Shown: positions 37,339-45,910 of the stretch, in pieces
Layout: each line of letters begins with the position of its first letter
Position numbering within the stretch: the first letter of the stretch is position 1
Assembly: GCF_041468085.1 (NCBI RefSeq)
Contig: NZ_CP121017.1
Span: 3,289,676 to 3,353,675, forward strand
Source: Tistrella mobilis
GTDB lineage: Bacteria; Pseudomonadota; Alphaproteobacteria; Tistrellales; Tistrellaceae
Direction: 5' to 3'
DNA length: 64,000 nucleotides
Translations under genes and position numbers: made by a program
The notes under the pieces: generated by a model
What the model was told of the DNA's origin: nothing
Database searches by the model: none
Seen by the model: the letters and a program-made list of their open reading frames with translations, nothing else

Positions 37339-37550
37339 CCGGGGATCCCTTCGCATGAAAAGCGGGATCGGGCATCCACCCGCTCCCGGTCGCGAAGTCT
37401 GGCCGGCAGCCGCTGGAATGTGCTGTCTATCCACCCGCCGGCAGAGGCGCCGCGGGGCAGGATCGTTCCAGGCCGGCGGAGATCGGGGCAGAAGCTTGCC
37501 CGCCACCGGGAGTGGTGGCCACCCATACAATCGCAATCATGCCCGAGATG

Positions 37551-37562
37551 ATGGTATACCAT
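37551..37562. promoter_or_regulatory. Perfect palindrome, GntR-type operator candidate
   Basis: ATGGTATACCAT is a perfect 12-bp palindrome, flanked by CCCGA on the left and TCGGG on the right as outer, slightly asymmetric arms. TGGTATACCA-type sites are typical of FadR/FCD-subfamily GntR regulators. It lies about 430 bases upstream of the ABC operon. Confidence 0.5.
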
Positions 37563-37599
37563 TTCGGGATCAAATCGCCCGGATCCAGGATGTGGCTAT

Positions 37600-37617
37600 G
37601 CACAATATTCCTTGTGC
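37600..37617. promoter_or_regulatory. Inverted repeat GCACAA-N6-TTGTGC
   Basis: Perfect six-base arms around TATTCC, 38 bases after the GTATAC palindrome in the same intergenic region. It resembles an NtrC half-site pair only superficially, because the GCAC-GTGC spacing is ten rather than seven. Possible operator. Confidence 0.35.
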
Positions 37618-37986
37618 GGCGCAATATCATTCCAATCCTGCGGTCGGGAGCAGATCCGAACGCCTCTTCCGGAAATAATCGGGATCGCGCACCGGTCGGG
37701 GGATCGCAAAACATGCGGTCCAAACCTCGGAATCGACACCGTTCGCTCTGGTCGGGTTTCGCGGTTGCCAGCGCGCGACGGTTTGGTTACTTAGGTCCGG
37801 AGCCTTCAGGGGAGGCCCGCGGAGGGGCTGCGGTGCTGGGGGAGAAATGACGCACCGCACGTGCTTCCGAACACGTTACGGCTGGACGCGCGAAACCACA
37901 GCGCGCAGCATTCCGTCAGGGCAACCGCCGTCCGACCGTCCGGCCCCCGCGGGACGATTGGTGCGGCATGCGGCCAACTTCGACAT

Positions 37987-38793
37987 ATGGAAGCGATGTC
38001 GGCCTTGATTTCCGTACAGAACATCGTGAAGCGCTTCGGCGGGCTTACAGCCGTCGACGACTGCTCGCTGGACGTGCCGAAAGGCTCCATCACCGGCCTG
38101 ATCGGGCCCAATGGTGCCGGCAAGAGCACGCTCTTCAACATCATCGCCGGCGCCCTGCCGCCCTCCAGCGGCAAGGTGCTGCTGGAAGGCCGCGACGTGA
38201 CCGGGCTCAAGCCCCACCAGCTGTTCCGGCAGGGGCTGGTGCGCACCTTCCAGATTCCGCACGAACTCGGTCGCATGACCGTGCTTGAGAATCTGATGAT
38301 GGTGCCGGCCGGCCAGGCGGGCGAGAACCTGATCTCGGCCTGGCTGTCCTGGGGACGGGTGCAGCGCGAGGATGCCCTCATCCGCCGCAAGGCCATGGAG
38401 GTGCTCGACATCCTGGAGATCACCCATGTCGCGGGCGAGCTGGCCGGGAACCTGTCGGGCGGGCAGAAGAAGCTGCTGGAACTCGGCCGGACCATGATGG
38501 TCGACAACTGCCGGGTGATCCTGCTCGACGAGCCGGCCGCCGGCGTGAACCGCACGCTGCTGGTCAAGCTGGCCGATGTGATCCGCCGGCTGAACCGCGA
38601 GCGCGGCATGACCTTCTGCATCATCGAGCACGACATGGACCTCGTGACCGAATTGTGCGACCCGGTCATCGTCATGGCCCAGGGCACCGTGCTGACCCAG
38701 GGCACCATGGCCGAGATTCGCGCGAACCAGACGGTGCTCGACGCCTATCTGGGCTCGGCCGGCGATCCGGAAGCCTTCCGCCGCAAGGCGTGA
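37987..38793 (+). CDS. livG: ABC transporter ATP-binding protein, LivG type
   Basis: 268 residues. Walker A GPNGAGKST, the LivG-specific VRTFQIPHELGRMTVLENLM, signature LSGGQKKLLEL, Walker B VILLDEPAAGVN and the switch His in CIIEHDMDLV. One of the two ATPases of a branched-chain amino-acid-type (HAAT) importer. The start could be here or three codons later (MSALIS); neither has a strong ribosome-binding site. First gene of livG-livF-livH-livM; no binding protein is in this operon. Confidence 0.92.
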   Translation: MEAMSALISVQNIVKRFGGLTAVDDCSLDVPKGSITGLIGPNGAGKSTLFNIIAGALPPSSGKVLLEGRDVTGLKPHQLFRQGLVRTFQIPHELGRMTVLENLMMVPAGQAGENLISAWLSWGRVQREDALIRRKAMEVLDILEITHVAGELAGNLSGGQKKLLELGRTMMVDNCRVILLDEPAAGVNRTLLVKLADVIRRLNRERGMTFCIIEHDMDLVTELCDPVIVMAQGTVLTQGTMAEIRANQTVLDAYLGSAGDPEAFRRKA

Positions 38794-38812
38794 CGCAGCG
38801 AACGAGGAACAG

Positions 38813-39532
38813 ATGAGCCTGCTCGAAGTCGAGGGCGTCCGCGGCGGCTATGGCGAAGTGGACATCCTGAACGGCGTCAACATGCGGGTCGAGGACGGCG
38901 AGATCGTCGTCATCATCGGCCCCAACGGCGCCGGCAAGTCGACGGCCATGAAATCGGTCTTCGGCCTGGTGAAGATCCGCCAGGGCCATGTCCGCTTTCA
39001 GGGACACGACATCACCAATCTGCGGCCCGACCGCATCGTTCATCACGGCATGTGCTATGTGCCGCAGGAAAACAACGTCTTCCCGACGCTCACCGTTCAG
39101 GAAAACCTGGAAATGGGGGCCTTCATCCGGCGCGACGATTATCGCCCGACCATGGAGCGCATCTACGACCTGTTCCCGGTGATGCGCGAGAAGCGCAAGC
39201 AGCCCGCAGGCTCGCTCTCGGGCGGTCAGCGCCAGATGGTGGCGATGGGCCGGGCGCTGATGCTGGAGCCCAAGCTGCTGCTGCTGGACGAGCCGACCGC
39301 CGGCCTCGCGCCCGCGATCATCGACCAGATGTTCCAGAACATCATCAAGATCAACGAACTGGGCGTGGGCATCCTGATGGTGGAGCAGAACGCCAAACAG
39401 GCGCTGGCCATGTCGCATCGCGGCTATGTGCTGGTCCAGGGCCGCGACCGTTTCACCGACACCGGTGCGGCACTGCTCGACAATCGCGAGGTGGCCGAGA
39501 TGTTCCTGGGCGGCGGAGGCCACGCGGAATGA
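38813..39532 (+). CDS. livF: ABC transporter ATP-binding protein, LivF type
   Basis: 239 residues. Walker A GPNGAGKST, the LivF pattern CYVPQENNVFPTLTVQENL, signature SLSGGQRQMVAMG, Walker B LLLLDEPTAGLAP and ILMVEQNAKQAL. Partner of the preceding ATPase in the same importer. GAGGAA precedes the ATG, and its stop overlaps the livH start. Confidence 0.94.
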   Translation: MSLLEVEGVRGGYGEVDILNGVNMRVEDGEIVVIIGPNGAGKSTAMKSVFGLVKIRQGHVRFQGHDITNLRPDRIVHHGMCYVPQENNVFPTLTVQENLEMGAFIRRDDYRPTMERIYDLFPVMREKRKQPAGSLSGGQRQMVAMGRALMLEPKLLLLDEPTAGLAPAIIDQMFQNIIKINELGVGILMVEQNAKQALAMSHRGYVLVQGRDRFTDTGAALLDNREVAEMFLGGGGHAE

Positions 39533-40392
39533 CCGATCTGCTTCAGCTCACCATCTACGGCATCGTGCTCGGCAGCGTCTTCGCCCTCGGCGCCGTGGGC
39601 CTGTCGCTGGTCTATGCGATCCTGCGTTTCCCGCATTTCGCCCATGGCGACTTCATGACGCTCGGCGCCTATATCTCGCTCGCCGTCGTCACCACGTTCG
39701 GCGTGCCGCCGATCATCGCCCTGCCCTTCGGCGCCGCCGGTGCGGTGCTCTTCGCGATCGCCGTCGACCAGACCATCTATCGCCGCCTGCGCAAGACCCA
39801 GCCGGTCATCCTGCTGATCTCGTCGGTCGGCACCGCGCTGATCCTGCGCGCCCTTCTGCAGATGATCTTCGGCTCCGAGACCCAGGTCTACCAGTCGGGC
39901 ATCCAGATGCCGATCCGCTTCGGCGACATCCGGGTCAAGCCGGCGCATTTCATGATCGTCGGCGTCGCCGCCTTCCTGGTGCTGGCATTGCATCTGTTCC
40001 TGCAGAAGACCCGGGTCGGCAAGGCCATGCGCGCGATGAGCGACAACCGCGATCTGGCCCAGGTGACCGGCATCTCGGTCGACCGGATCGTGATCTGGAC
40101 CTGGGCGATCGGCATCGCGCTGGCCGCCACCGCCGGCGTGCTGCTGGGCATGGACACCCGCCTGCATCCGACCATGGGCTGGAACATCCTGCTCCCGGTC
40201 TTCGCCGCCGCCATCCTGGGCGGTATCGGCAGCCCCTATGGCGCCATCGCCGGCGGGCTGGTGATCGGCATCGTCCAGGAGTGGTCGACCATGGTGATCT
40301 CGCCCGCCTACAAGCCCGCGGTCTCGTTCGCGATCATGGTGGTGATGCTGCTGGTCCGCCCGACCGGCCTGTTCGCAGGGAGGAAGGTGTGA
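39529..40392 (+). CDS. livH: ABC transporter permease, LivH type
   Basis: 287 residues with about eight membrane helices. Landmarks: YGIVLGSVFALGAVGLSLVY, FPHFAHGDFMTLGAY, RAMSDNRDLAQVTGI (the coupling helix that contacts the ATPase) and FAAAILGGIGSPYGAIAGG. Forms the transport channel with LivM. ATGA overlap with livF, and its stop shares bases with the livM start. Confidence 0.93.
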   Translation: MTDLLQLTIYGIVLGSVFALGAVGLSLVYAILRFPHFAHGDFMTLGAYISLAVVTTFGVPPIIALPFGAAGAVLFAIAVDQTIYRRLRKTQPVILLISSVGTALILRALLQMIFGSETQVYQSGIQMPIRFGDIRVKPAHFMIVGVAAFLVLALHLFLQKTRVGKAMRAMSDNRDLAQVTGISVDRIVIWTWAIGIALAATAGVLLGMDTRLHPTMGWNILLPVFAAAILGGIGSPYGAIAGGLVIGIVQEWSTMVISPAYKPAVSFAIMVVMLLVRPTGLFAGRKV

Positions 40393-41378
40393 TGATGGGT
40401 ATGGGTGGTCTTGAAACCTATGCGGTCTTCTTCCTCACCTCGGTCGGCATCTATGCCATCGTCTGCCTGGCGCTGAACGTGCAGTGGGGCCTGTCGGGCC
40501 AGTTCAATTTCGGCATCGTCGCCTTCTATGCGCTCGGCGCCTATACCTCGGCGATCCTGACCGGGCCCGACAGCGGCGGCACCTATCTGGGCGGTTTCGG
40601 CCTGCCGCTGCCGATCGGCCTGATCGGCGGCATGATCGTGGCCGGCCTGCTCGGCCTGTTCATCGGGCTGGTCTGCCTCAATCTCCGCGCCGACTATCTG
40701 GCGATCGCGACCATCGGCATTGCCGAAATCGTCCGTCTGTTCCTGAAGAACGAAGCCTGGCTGACCAACGGCGTGCGCGGCATTCCCGGCATTCCGCGGC
40801 CCTTCTTCGACAGCGGCTATTTCGAACTCGCCTATCTGGCGCTGGTGCTGGTGCTGGTGGTGCTGGTCTATCTGGCGATCGAACGCGCCCGCAAGGCCCC
40901 CTGGGGCCGGGTGCTCCGCGCGATCCGCGAGAACGAGGACACTGCGGCGGCGGCCGGCAAGGATGTGGTCGGCTTCCGCATCCAGGCCTTCGTCTTCGGC
41001 GCGGCGATCATGGGGCTTGCCGGCGGGCTCTACGCCCATTTCATCGGCTTCATCAGCTCTGAAGCCTTCATGCCCGAGGTCGGCACCTTCCTGATCTGGG
41101 TGATGCTGATCGCCGGCGGCAGCGGCAACAACAAGGGCGCCATCCTGGGCGCTCTGGTGATCTGGATCATCTGGTCGGGCAGCGAGTTCATCATCAGTCA
41201 GGTTCTGCCGGCCAGCCTGACCACCCAGGCGGGCGCGCTGCGCCTGCTGCTGATCGGCGTGCTGCTGCAGGTGATCCTGCTCACCCGTCCGGCCGGTCTG
41301 TTGTCGGAAGAACGGCTCTACCGCACCGGGCGCACCGCCCAGGCCGACCCCAAGGCCCATCGCCGCGAGGTCCGCTGA
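40392..41378 (+). CDS. livM: ABC transporter permease, LivM type
   Basis: 328 residues with about nine helices. LNVQWGLSGQFNFGIVAFYALGAY-like loop, LRADYLAIATIGIAEIVRL, LRAIRENEDTAAAAGKDV (coupling helix) and MLIAGGSGNNKGAILGA. Second permease of the importer. A strong GGAGGAAGG precedes the double ATG. The C-terminal 25 residues are hydrophilic. A terminator-like hairpin follows. Confidence 0.93.
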   Translation: MMGMGGLETYAVFFLTSVGIYAIVCLALNVQWGLSGQFNFGIVAFYALGAYTSAILTGPDSGGTYLGGFGLPLPIGLIGGMIVAGLLGLFIGLVCLNLRADYLAIATIGIAEIVRLFLKNEAWLTNGVRGIPGIPRPFFDSGYFELAYLALVLVLVVLVYLAIERARKAPWGRVLRAIRENEDTAAAAGKDVVGFRIQAFVFGAAIMGLAGGLYAHFIGFISSEAFMPEVGTFLIWVMLIAGGSGNNKGAILGALVIWIIWSGSEFIISQVLPASLTTQAGALRLLLIGVLLQVILLTRPAGLLSEERLYRTGRTAQADPKAHRREVR

Positions 41379-41412
41379 CCACCGCACCGGATCCCGATCG
41401 GACAGGATCCCC

Positions 41413-41442
41413 CGGGGGCGGGTGCCACGGCACTCGCCCCCG
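41413..41442 (+). terminator. Terminator-like hairpin after livM
   Basis: A 13-bp stem with one G-T pair (CGGGGGCGGGTGC with its partner) and a four-base loop, without a T-tract. It probably ends the livGFHM transcript or acts on both strands between convergent genes. Confidence 0.45.
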
Positions 41443-41490
41443 CTTGCGTTCGGGCGCCGCTTGCGTCCGGGCGCCGTTTGCGTACAAGCG
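41442..41490. repeat. 17-bp tandem repeat (two and a half copies)
   Basis: GCTTGCGTTCGGGCGCC is followed directly by a copy with one change and then by a degenerate third unit that keeps GTTTGCGT. It lies in the convergent gap between livM and a LysR gene. Function unknown. Confidence 0.6.
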
Positions 41491-41508
41491 ACTTTGCCGG
41501 ACACCGGG

Positions 41509-42450
41509 TCAGCCTGCCGGGCGCCCCCCTTCCCCCGTTTCAGGCTGCGCCGCATCCCCGGAAGGCATCCGCCCCATCAGGGCCGGCCGACGGGCGGCAA
41601 GGGCCGCCGCCAGATGATCCATCAGCACCCGCACCCGGGGTGTGTCGCGCAGATCGGGATGGGTCAGGATCCAGAGATCGAGGCCCAGCCCCGACAGCGT
41701 GCGCAGCCGCACCAGCGCCGGGTCGGCATCGCAGAGATAGCAGGCGAAGAGCCCCAGACCGATGCCGGCCCTGACCGCCTGGATCATCATGCCGGTATGG
41801 TCGGTGCGCAGCACGATCCGGCTGTCGGGAATATTGGCCGCCACCCAGCGCGCCTGGGGCAGATCCGCCCGCCCTTGGGCATAGGTCACCCAGGGGGCCT
41901 CGGCAAGGGCCGCACCGGGCGGCAGGGGCGGATGGTCGCGCGCACCATAGACGCCGTGCACCAGGGTCGCGATCCGCCGGCCGATCAGACTGTCGGGCGG
42001 GTTGCGGCTGACGCGGATTGCGATATCCGCCTCGTGCCGGGCCAGGCTGACGGTTTCGTGGGAGATGGCAATCTCGGTGCGGATGCCGGGATGCAGGGCG
42101 CGGAACGCCGCCAGCGCCTCGGCCAGCCAGGGTGCCAGCGCGCCCAGTGTCGCGATCCGGACCGTGCCGGTCAGCCGCCGGTCACGCCCCGAGAGCCGCC
42201 GTTCCAACGCCACCAGCCGGGTTTCGACCTCGGCCGCCTCTTCCAGCAGTTCGCGGCCGGCGGCGGTGAGGGCGTAGCCGCCCGGCCCGCGATCGAACAG
42301 CCGGAGCCCGAGTTTGGTCTCGAAGCCGGCCATCCGTCGCAGCACCGTCGAATGGCGCACACCCAGCGCCCGGCCCGCGCCGGTCAGGCTGCCCGCCCGC
42401 GCCACGGCCAGGAACAGCCTCAGATCATCCCAATCCATGCCTGCCGCCAT
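41509..42450 (-). CDS. LysR-family transcriptional regulator
   Basis: 313 residues. N-terminal helix-turn-helix DLRLFLAVARAGSLTGAGRALGV followed by STVLRRMAGFETKLGLRLFDR, then a periplasmic-binding-protein-like effector domain (GTVRIATLGALAPWL; RVRVLMDHLAAAL). I chose the ATG at MAAGMDW because GGAGG lies eight bases upstream. It is divergent from the SLC13 permease gene, its likely target, with a dyad between them. Confidence 0.9.
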   Translation of the reverse strand: MAAGMDWDDLRLFLAVARAGSLTGAGRALGVRHSTVLRRMAGFETKLGLRLFDRGPGGYALTAAGRELLEEAAEVETRLVALERRLSGRDRRLTGTVRIATLGALAPWLAEALAAFRALHPGIRTEIAISHETVSLARHEADIAIRVSRNPPDSLIGRRIATLVHGVYGARDHPPLPPGAALAEAPWVTYAQGRADLPQARWVAANIPDSRIVLRTDHTGMMIQAVRAGIGLGLFACYLCDADPALVRLRTLSGLGLDLWILTHPDLRDTPRVRVLMDHLAAALAARRPALMGRMPSGDAAQPETGEGGRPAG

Positions 42451-42481
42451 CCCGAGAGCCTCCGCAGGATCAGGGCTCCAT

Positions 42482-42499
42482 CTGTGCATCTGCGCACAG
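42482..42499. promoter_or_regulatory. Candidate LysR binding dyad CTGTGC-N6-GCACAG
   Basis: A perfect six-base inverted repeat in the 136-bp divergent gap between the LysR and SLC13 genes. It fits the dyad spacing expected for LysR-type sites. Confidence 0.5.
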
Positions 42500-42586
42500 G
42501 TCGGGTCAAGTTTCGACGGCTTGCGCGGTGACGCGGATGGGGAAATTCTCCCCACATGCCCCGCCGTCCCGGAGACCCGTCCTGCC

Positions 42587-43993
42587 ATGTCCGCCAGCGC
42601 CGCCCGTCCACCGGTCGTCACCACCGCCATTGCCGGCCTGCTGCTGATTCTGGTGGCGGCCATCCGCCTGCTGCCGGAAGCCGGCGCCGCACCGGGGGGC
42701 CTCAGCCCTGCGGCGGCCCCGGCGGCCGCGCTGGTGGTGATGACCCTGGGGCTCTGGGCAACCGGGCTGCTGCCGGAATCGGTCACGGCGCTGGGCTTCT
42801 TCACCATCGCCATGCTGACGGGGTTGGCACCGCCCGAGGTGGTGTTCTCGGGCCTGACCTCTTCGGCCTTCTGGCTGATCTTTTCAGGGCTGGTGATCGG
42901 GGTGGCCGTCCGCCACAGCGGGCTCGGCGCCTGGATCGCCGGCCATCTGGCGCAGCGGGTCGGCACCAGCTATCAGGGCGCGCTTCTGGGCGCGCTGACC
43001 TTCGGCCTGATCATGGCCTTCCTGATGCCATCGGCCATGGGGCGGATCGTGCTGATCCTGCCGATCCTGGCGGCGCTGGCCGAACATCTGGGCCATCATC
43101 CCGGTGACCGCCGGCATGCGGGCATGATGGTGGCCGGCGTGATCGGCACCTTCCTGCCCTCGTTCACCATTCTGCCGGCCAATGTGCCGAACAACATCAT
43201 GGTCGGCATTCTGGAAGCGGCAGGGGCGCCGGTCCCCAGCTTTTCCACCTACCTCGTCACCAATTTCCCGGTGCTGGGGCTGCTGAAGACCCTGGTTCTG
43301 GCCGGCGTGCTGCTGTTGCTCTACGGTCGCGGCCCGCAGAAGCCGGTGCCGCGCCCGGAACGGCCGGCCCCGATGACCCCGGATCAGCGCCGGCTGGCCC
43401 TGGTGCTGCTGGTGGCCCTGGGCTTCTGGATGACGGATGCCCTGCACCACATCTCCCCCGCCTGGGTCAGCATGACCGTGGCGGTGGTCTGCCTGGTGCC
43501 GCGCTTCGCCTTCCTGCCGCCCCGCGCATTGCAGACGCTGAACATGGAGCCGATCTTCTACGCCGGCGGCGTGATCGGCCTTGGCGCCCTGATCGTCCAT
43601 GCCGGGCTCGGCGACTGGCTGGCCGCCGTGCTGCTCGATGCGGTGGGGCTGCAACCCGGCGCCGCCGCCGGCAATTTCCTCCGCACCGGCGGCCTGGCGA
43701 CGGTGGTGGCACTGGCCACCACCCTGCCCGGCGTGCCCGCCATCCTGACGCCGCTCACGGCCGATCTCGCCGCCGCCACCGGCCTTTCCACCCCCGCCAT
43801 CCTGGCGGCCCAGGTGATGGGCTTCTCGACCGTCATCCTACCCTATCAGGCCCCGCCGCTGATGATGGCGATCCTGATCGGCGGGCTGCCGATCCGCGAT
43901 GTGGCAAAGCTCTGCCTGCTGACCGCACTCGTCACCATCCTGATGCTCTGGCCCTTGCAGGTGCTGTGGCTGCGGGTGATCGGGGTGATCTGA
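42587..43993 (+). CDS. SLC13/DASS-family permease
   Basis: 468 residues with about eleven to twelve membrane helices. GLWATGLLPESVTALGFFTIAML at the N-terminal half and the repeated SxxxxxTP-like regions (FLPSFTILPANVPNNIMVG; VPAILTPLTADLAAATGL) fit the divalent anion:sodium symporters, which take up dicarboxylates, sulfate or sulfonates. The start follows GGAG at twelve bases. Regulated presumably by the divergent LysR protein. Substrate not predictable. Confidence 0.85.
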   Translation: MSASAARPPVVTTAIAGLLLILVAAIRLLPEAGAAPGGLSPAAAPAAALVVMTLGLWATGLLPESVTALGFFTIAMLTGLAPPEVVFSGLTSSAFWLIFSGLVIGVAVRHSGLGAWIAGHLAQRVGTSYQGALLGALTFGLIMAFLMPSAMGRIVLILPILAALAEHLGHHPGDRRHAGMMVAGVIGTFLPSFTILPANVPNNIMVGILEAAGAPVPSFSTYLVTNFPVLGLLKTLVLAGVLLLLYGRGPQKPVPRPERPAPMTPDQRRLALVLLVALGFWMTDALHHISPAWVSMTVAVVCLVPRFAFLPPRALQTLNMEPIFYAGGVIGLGALIVHAGLGDWLAAVLLDAVGLQPGAAAGNFLRTGGLATVVALATTLPGVPAILTPLTADLAAATGLSTPAILAAQVMGFSTVILPYQAPPLMMAILIGGLPIRDVAKLCLLTALVTILMLWPLQVLWLRVIGVI

Positions 43994-44002
43994 CCGGCGC
44001 CG

Positions 44003-44374
44003 TCAGCCGCCGGCCAGCGCATAGACCCTGAGCCGGTGCCCGTCGGGGTCGAGGCCCATGAAGCTGTAGCCGAAGCCCTGCATCATCGGCGCCGCGGCGA
44101 TGGCGACGCCACGGGCCTGCCAGTCGGCGAAGGCGGCATCCACGGCGGCGTCATCGGCCATGCGGATGCCGAGTTCCGAGGCACCGGGCGGCGCCGACGG
44201 CGCCGGCACAACCACAGACTGCGCCCACAGGCCGAGCATCATGCCGCCCTCCAGCGCGAACAGGGCAAAGGCCGGGGATACATCCACCGGGCGGGTGTCG
44301 AAGAGATCGGCGTAAAAAATCGCACTTGCCGCCGGGTCGGCGACATAGAGCAGCACATAGGTCGGATGGGTCAT
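44003..44374 (-). CDS. VOC (glyoxalase/bleomycin resistance-like) protein
   Basis: 123 residues, a single vicinal-oxygen-chelate domain: YVLLYVADPAASAIFYADLF at the start and FMGLDPDGHRLRVYAL at the end, where a metal-binding or structural His/Arg occurs. The Glu metal ligand usual near the C-terminus is absent (LRVYAL), so it may be a binding protein rather than an enzyme. Ends nine bases from the convergent permease. Confidence 0.85.
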   Translation of the reverse strand: MTHPTYVLLYVADPAASAIFYADLFDTRPVDVSPAFALFALEGGMMLGLWAQSVVVPAPSAPPGASELGIRMADDAAVDAAFADWQARGVAIAAAPMMQGFGYSFMGLDPDGHRLRVYALAGG

Positions 44375-44469
44375 CGATCCCGCTCCCGTTCGGCCGGCTC
44401 CCCATGAGCGGCACCTGCGGGATCATGCGCCCGGCCTGCTGACAGGGGCTGTCAACAGCCCGGGCGGTA

Positions 44470-45711
44470 TCATCCTTTCACGCAGACCACCTGCCGCAGG
44501 GTGTGCACCACCTCGACCAGATCGGCCTGGGCGGCCATTACCGCATCGATGTCCTTATAGGCTTTGGGCGTCTCGTCGAGCACGCCCGCATCCTTGCGGC
44601 ATTCGACCCCGGCGGTATCGCGCAGATGATCGTCGAGCGTGAAGCGGCGATGGGCTTCGATGCGCGAGACCACCCGCCCGGCCCCGTGGGAGCAGGAGCA
44701 GAAGCTCTCGGGATTGCCCCTGCCGCGCACGATGAAGGATTTCGCCCCCATCGATCCCGGGATGATGCCGGCAAGACCATCTGCCGCACGCACCGCCCCC
44801 TTGCGGGTGACCCAGACCTCGCGGCCGTAATGCCACTCGCGCGCCACGTAATTGTGGTGGCAGTTCACCGCCTCCAACGTCGCATCAAAGGGCCGCGTCA
44901 TCACCTTCCGGAGGGCGGCGACGGCATGGTCCATCATCACCCGGCGATTGGTCATCGCGAAATGCTGCGCCCATTCCACCGCCATCACGTAATCGTCGAA
45001 ATGCGCCGTGCCCTCGGGCAGATAGGCGAGATCGACATCGGGCAGGTCCAGGTGATAGCGGCGCATATCCTCTTTGGCGAGTTCGATGAACCGCGTGCCG
45101 ATCATGTTGCCGATGCCGCGCGAGCCGGAATGCAGCATCACCCAGACCCGATCGGCCTCGTCCAGGCAGACTTCCAGGAAGTGATTGCCGGTGCCGAGCG
45201 TGCCCAGATGAACGATCGCATTGCCCTTGACCAGGGCCGGATGCCGGGCGATCAGCGCCCGATAGCCGGCATCGAGCCCCGCCCAGGCCATCGTCACCGC
45301 CGGTGGCAGATCGTCGCCCCACGCGCCGGCATCCCGCTTCTTCCGCCCGCCCGTGCGGCCATGGGGCACGGCGGCTTCGAGCGCCGAGCGGATGCCCGCC
45401 AGGCTGTCGGGCAGATCATCGGCGGTGAGCGAGGTACGCACCGCCATCATGCCGCAACCGATATCGACACCGACCGCCGCCGGGATGATCGCGCCCACGG
45501 TCGGGATCACCGAGCCGATGGTCGCCCCCTTGCCCAGATGGACGTCGGGCATCACCGCCAGCCATTTGTGGATGAAGGGCATCGAGGCGGTGTTGAGCAG
45601 TTGCCGCATCGCAAGCTCGTCGACCGGCACGCCGCGGGTCCACATCTTGACCATCGCGGCCGGCCGGTCGCGGGCGGGTTCATAACGGTCTGCAAGAAGA
45701 TCGAAGGCCAT
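44470..45711 (-). CDS. rtcB: RNA-splicing ligase RtcB
   Basis: 413 residues. Joins 2',3'-cyclic phosphate or 3'-phosphate RNA ends to 5'-OH ends with GTP and Mn2+. Visible: MPDVHLGKGATIGSVIP, AVGVDIGCGMMAVRT (metal Cys), LGTLGTGNHFLEV, VMLHSGSRGIGN, AVNCHHNYVARE and the guanylylated-His motif FCSCSHGAGRVVSR. The stop is GA-coupled to no other gene; rtcA (cyclase) is not next to it, unlike in E. coli. It is divergent from rtcR and preceded by a sigma-54 promoter, so it is induced rather than constitutive. Confidence 0.96.
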   Translation of the reverse strand: MAFDLLADRYEPARDRPAAMVKMWTRGVPVDELAMRQLLNTASMPFIHKWLAVMPDVHLGKGATIGSVIPTVGAIIPAAVGVDIGCGMMAVRTSLTADDLPDSLAGIRSALEAAVPHGRTGGRKKRDAGAWGDDLPPAVTMAWAGLDAGYRALIARHPALVKGNAIVHLGTLGTGNHFLEVCLDEADRVWVMLHSGSRGIGNMIGTRFIELAKEDMRRYHLDLPDVDLAYLPEGTAHFDDYVMAVEWAQHFAMTNRRVMMDHAVAALRKVMTRPFDATLEAVNCHHNYVAREWHYGREVWVTRKGAVRAADGLAGIIPGSMGAKSFIVRGRGNPESFCSCSHGAGRVVSRIEAHRRFTLDDHLRDTAGVECRKDAGVLDETPKAYKDIDAVMAAQADLVEVVHTLRQVVCVKG

Positions 45712-45754
45712 CGCAGGTCATCCCCGGCTGCGGAAGGACAGGTGTCACCCTCTC

Positions 45755-45770
45755 TGCGAAGCCCGTGCCA
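45755..45770 (-). promoter_or_regulatory. Sigma-54 promoter of rtcB
   Basis: Minus-strand TGGCACG-GGCT-TCGCA, matching the -24/-12 consensus (TGGCACG-N4-TTGCW) at every core base but one. Transcription would start about 35 bases before the rtcB ATG. The activator RtcR is divergent next door. Confidence 0.85.
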
Positions 45771-45910
45771 GGGTGAGGGCGGCGGGCAGGGATCCGGATA
45801 AGCCTCTGGTCAGACAGGACAGTCTCTTCCGCTTGCCGCACCGGCTGGGCGGCGCGGGTGCGACCGGATATGATCCTGTTGTCTCGGAACTTATACGTCA
45901 GGATAAGGCT

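Larger units (their letters stand above)
37339..37986. other. Long divergent intergenic region with palindromes
   Basis: About 650 bases between the DUF2000 gene (minus) and the ABC operon (plus), AT-richer than the flanks between 37500 and 37680. It contains two clear inverted repeats listed separately. I found no coding frame with a credible ribosome-binding site and no RNA gene. Confidence 0.55.

Noticed and set aside
37600-37617. NtrC binding site
   Set aside because: GCAC and GTGC are separated by ten bases rather than the usual seven, and there is no sigma-54 promoter near.
44003-44374. Functional glyoxalase I
   Set aside because: The metal-binding residues of glyoxalase I are not all present; only the VOC fold can be claimed.
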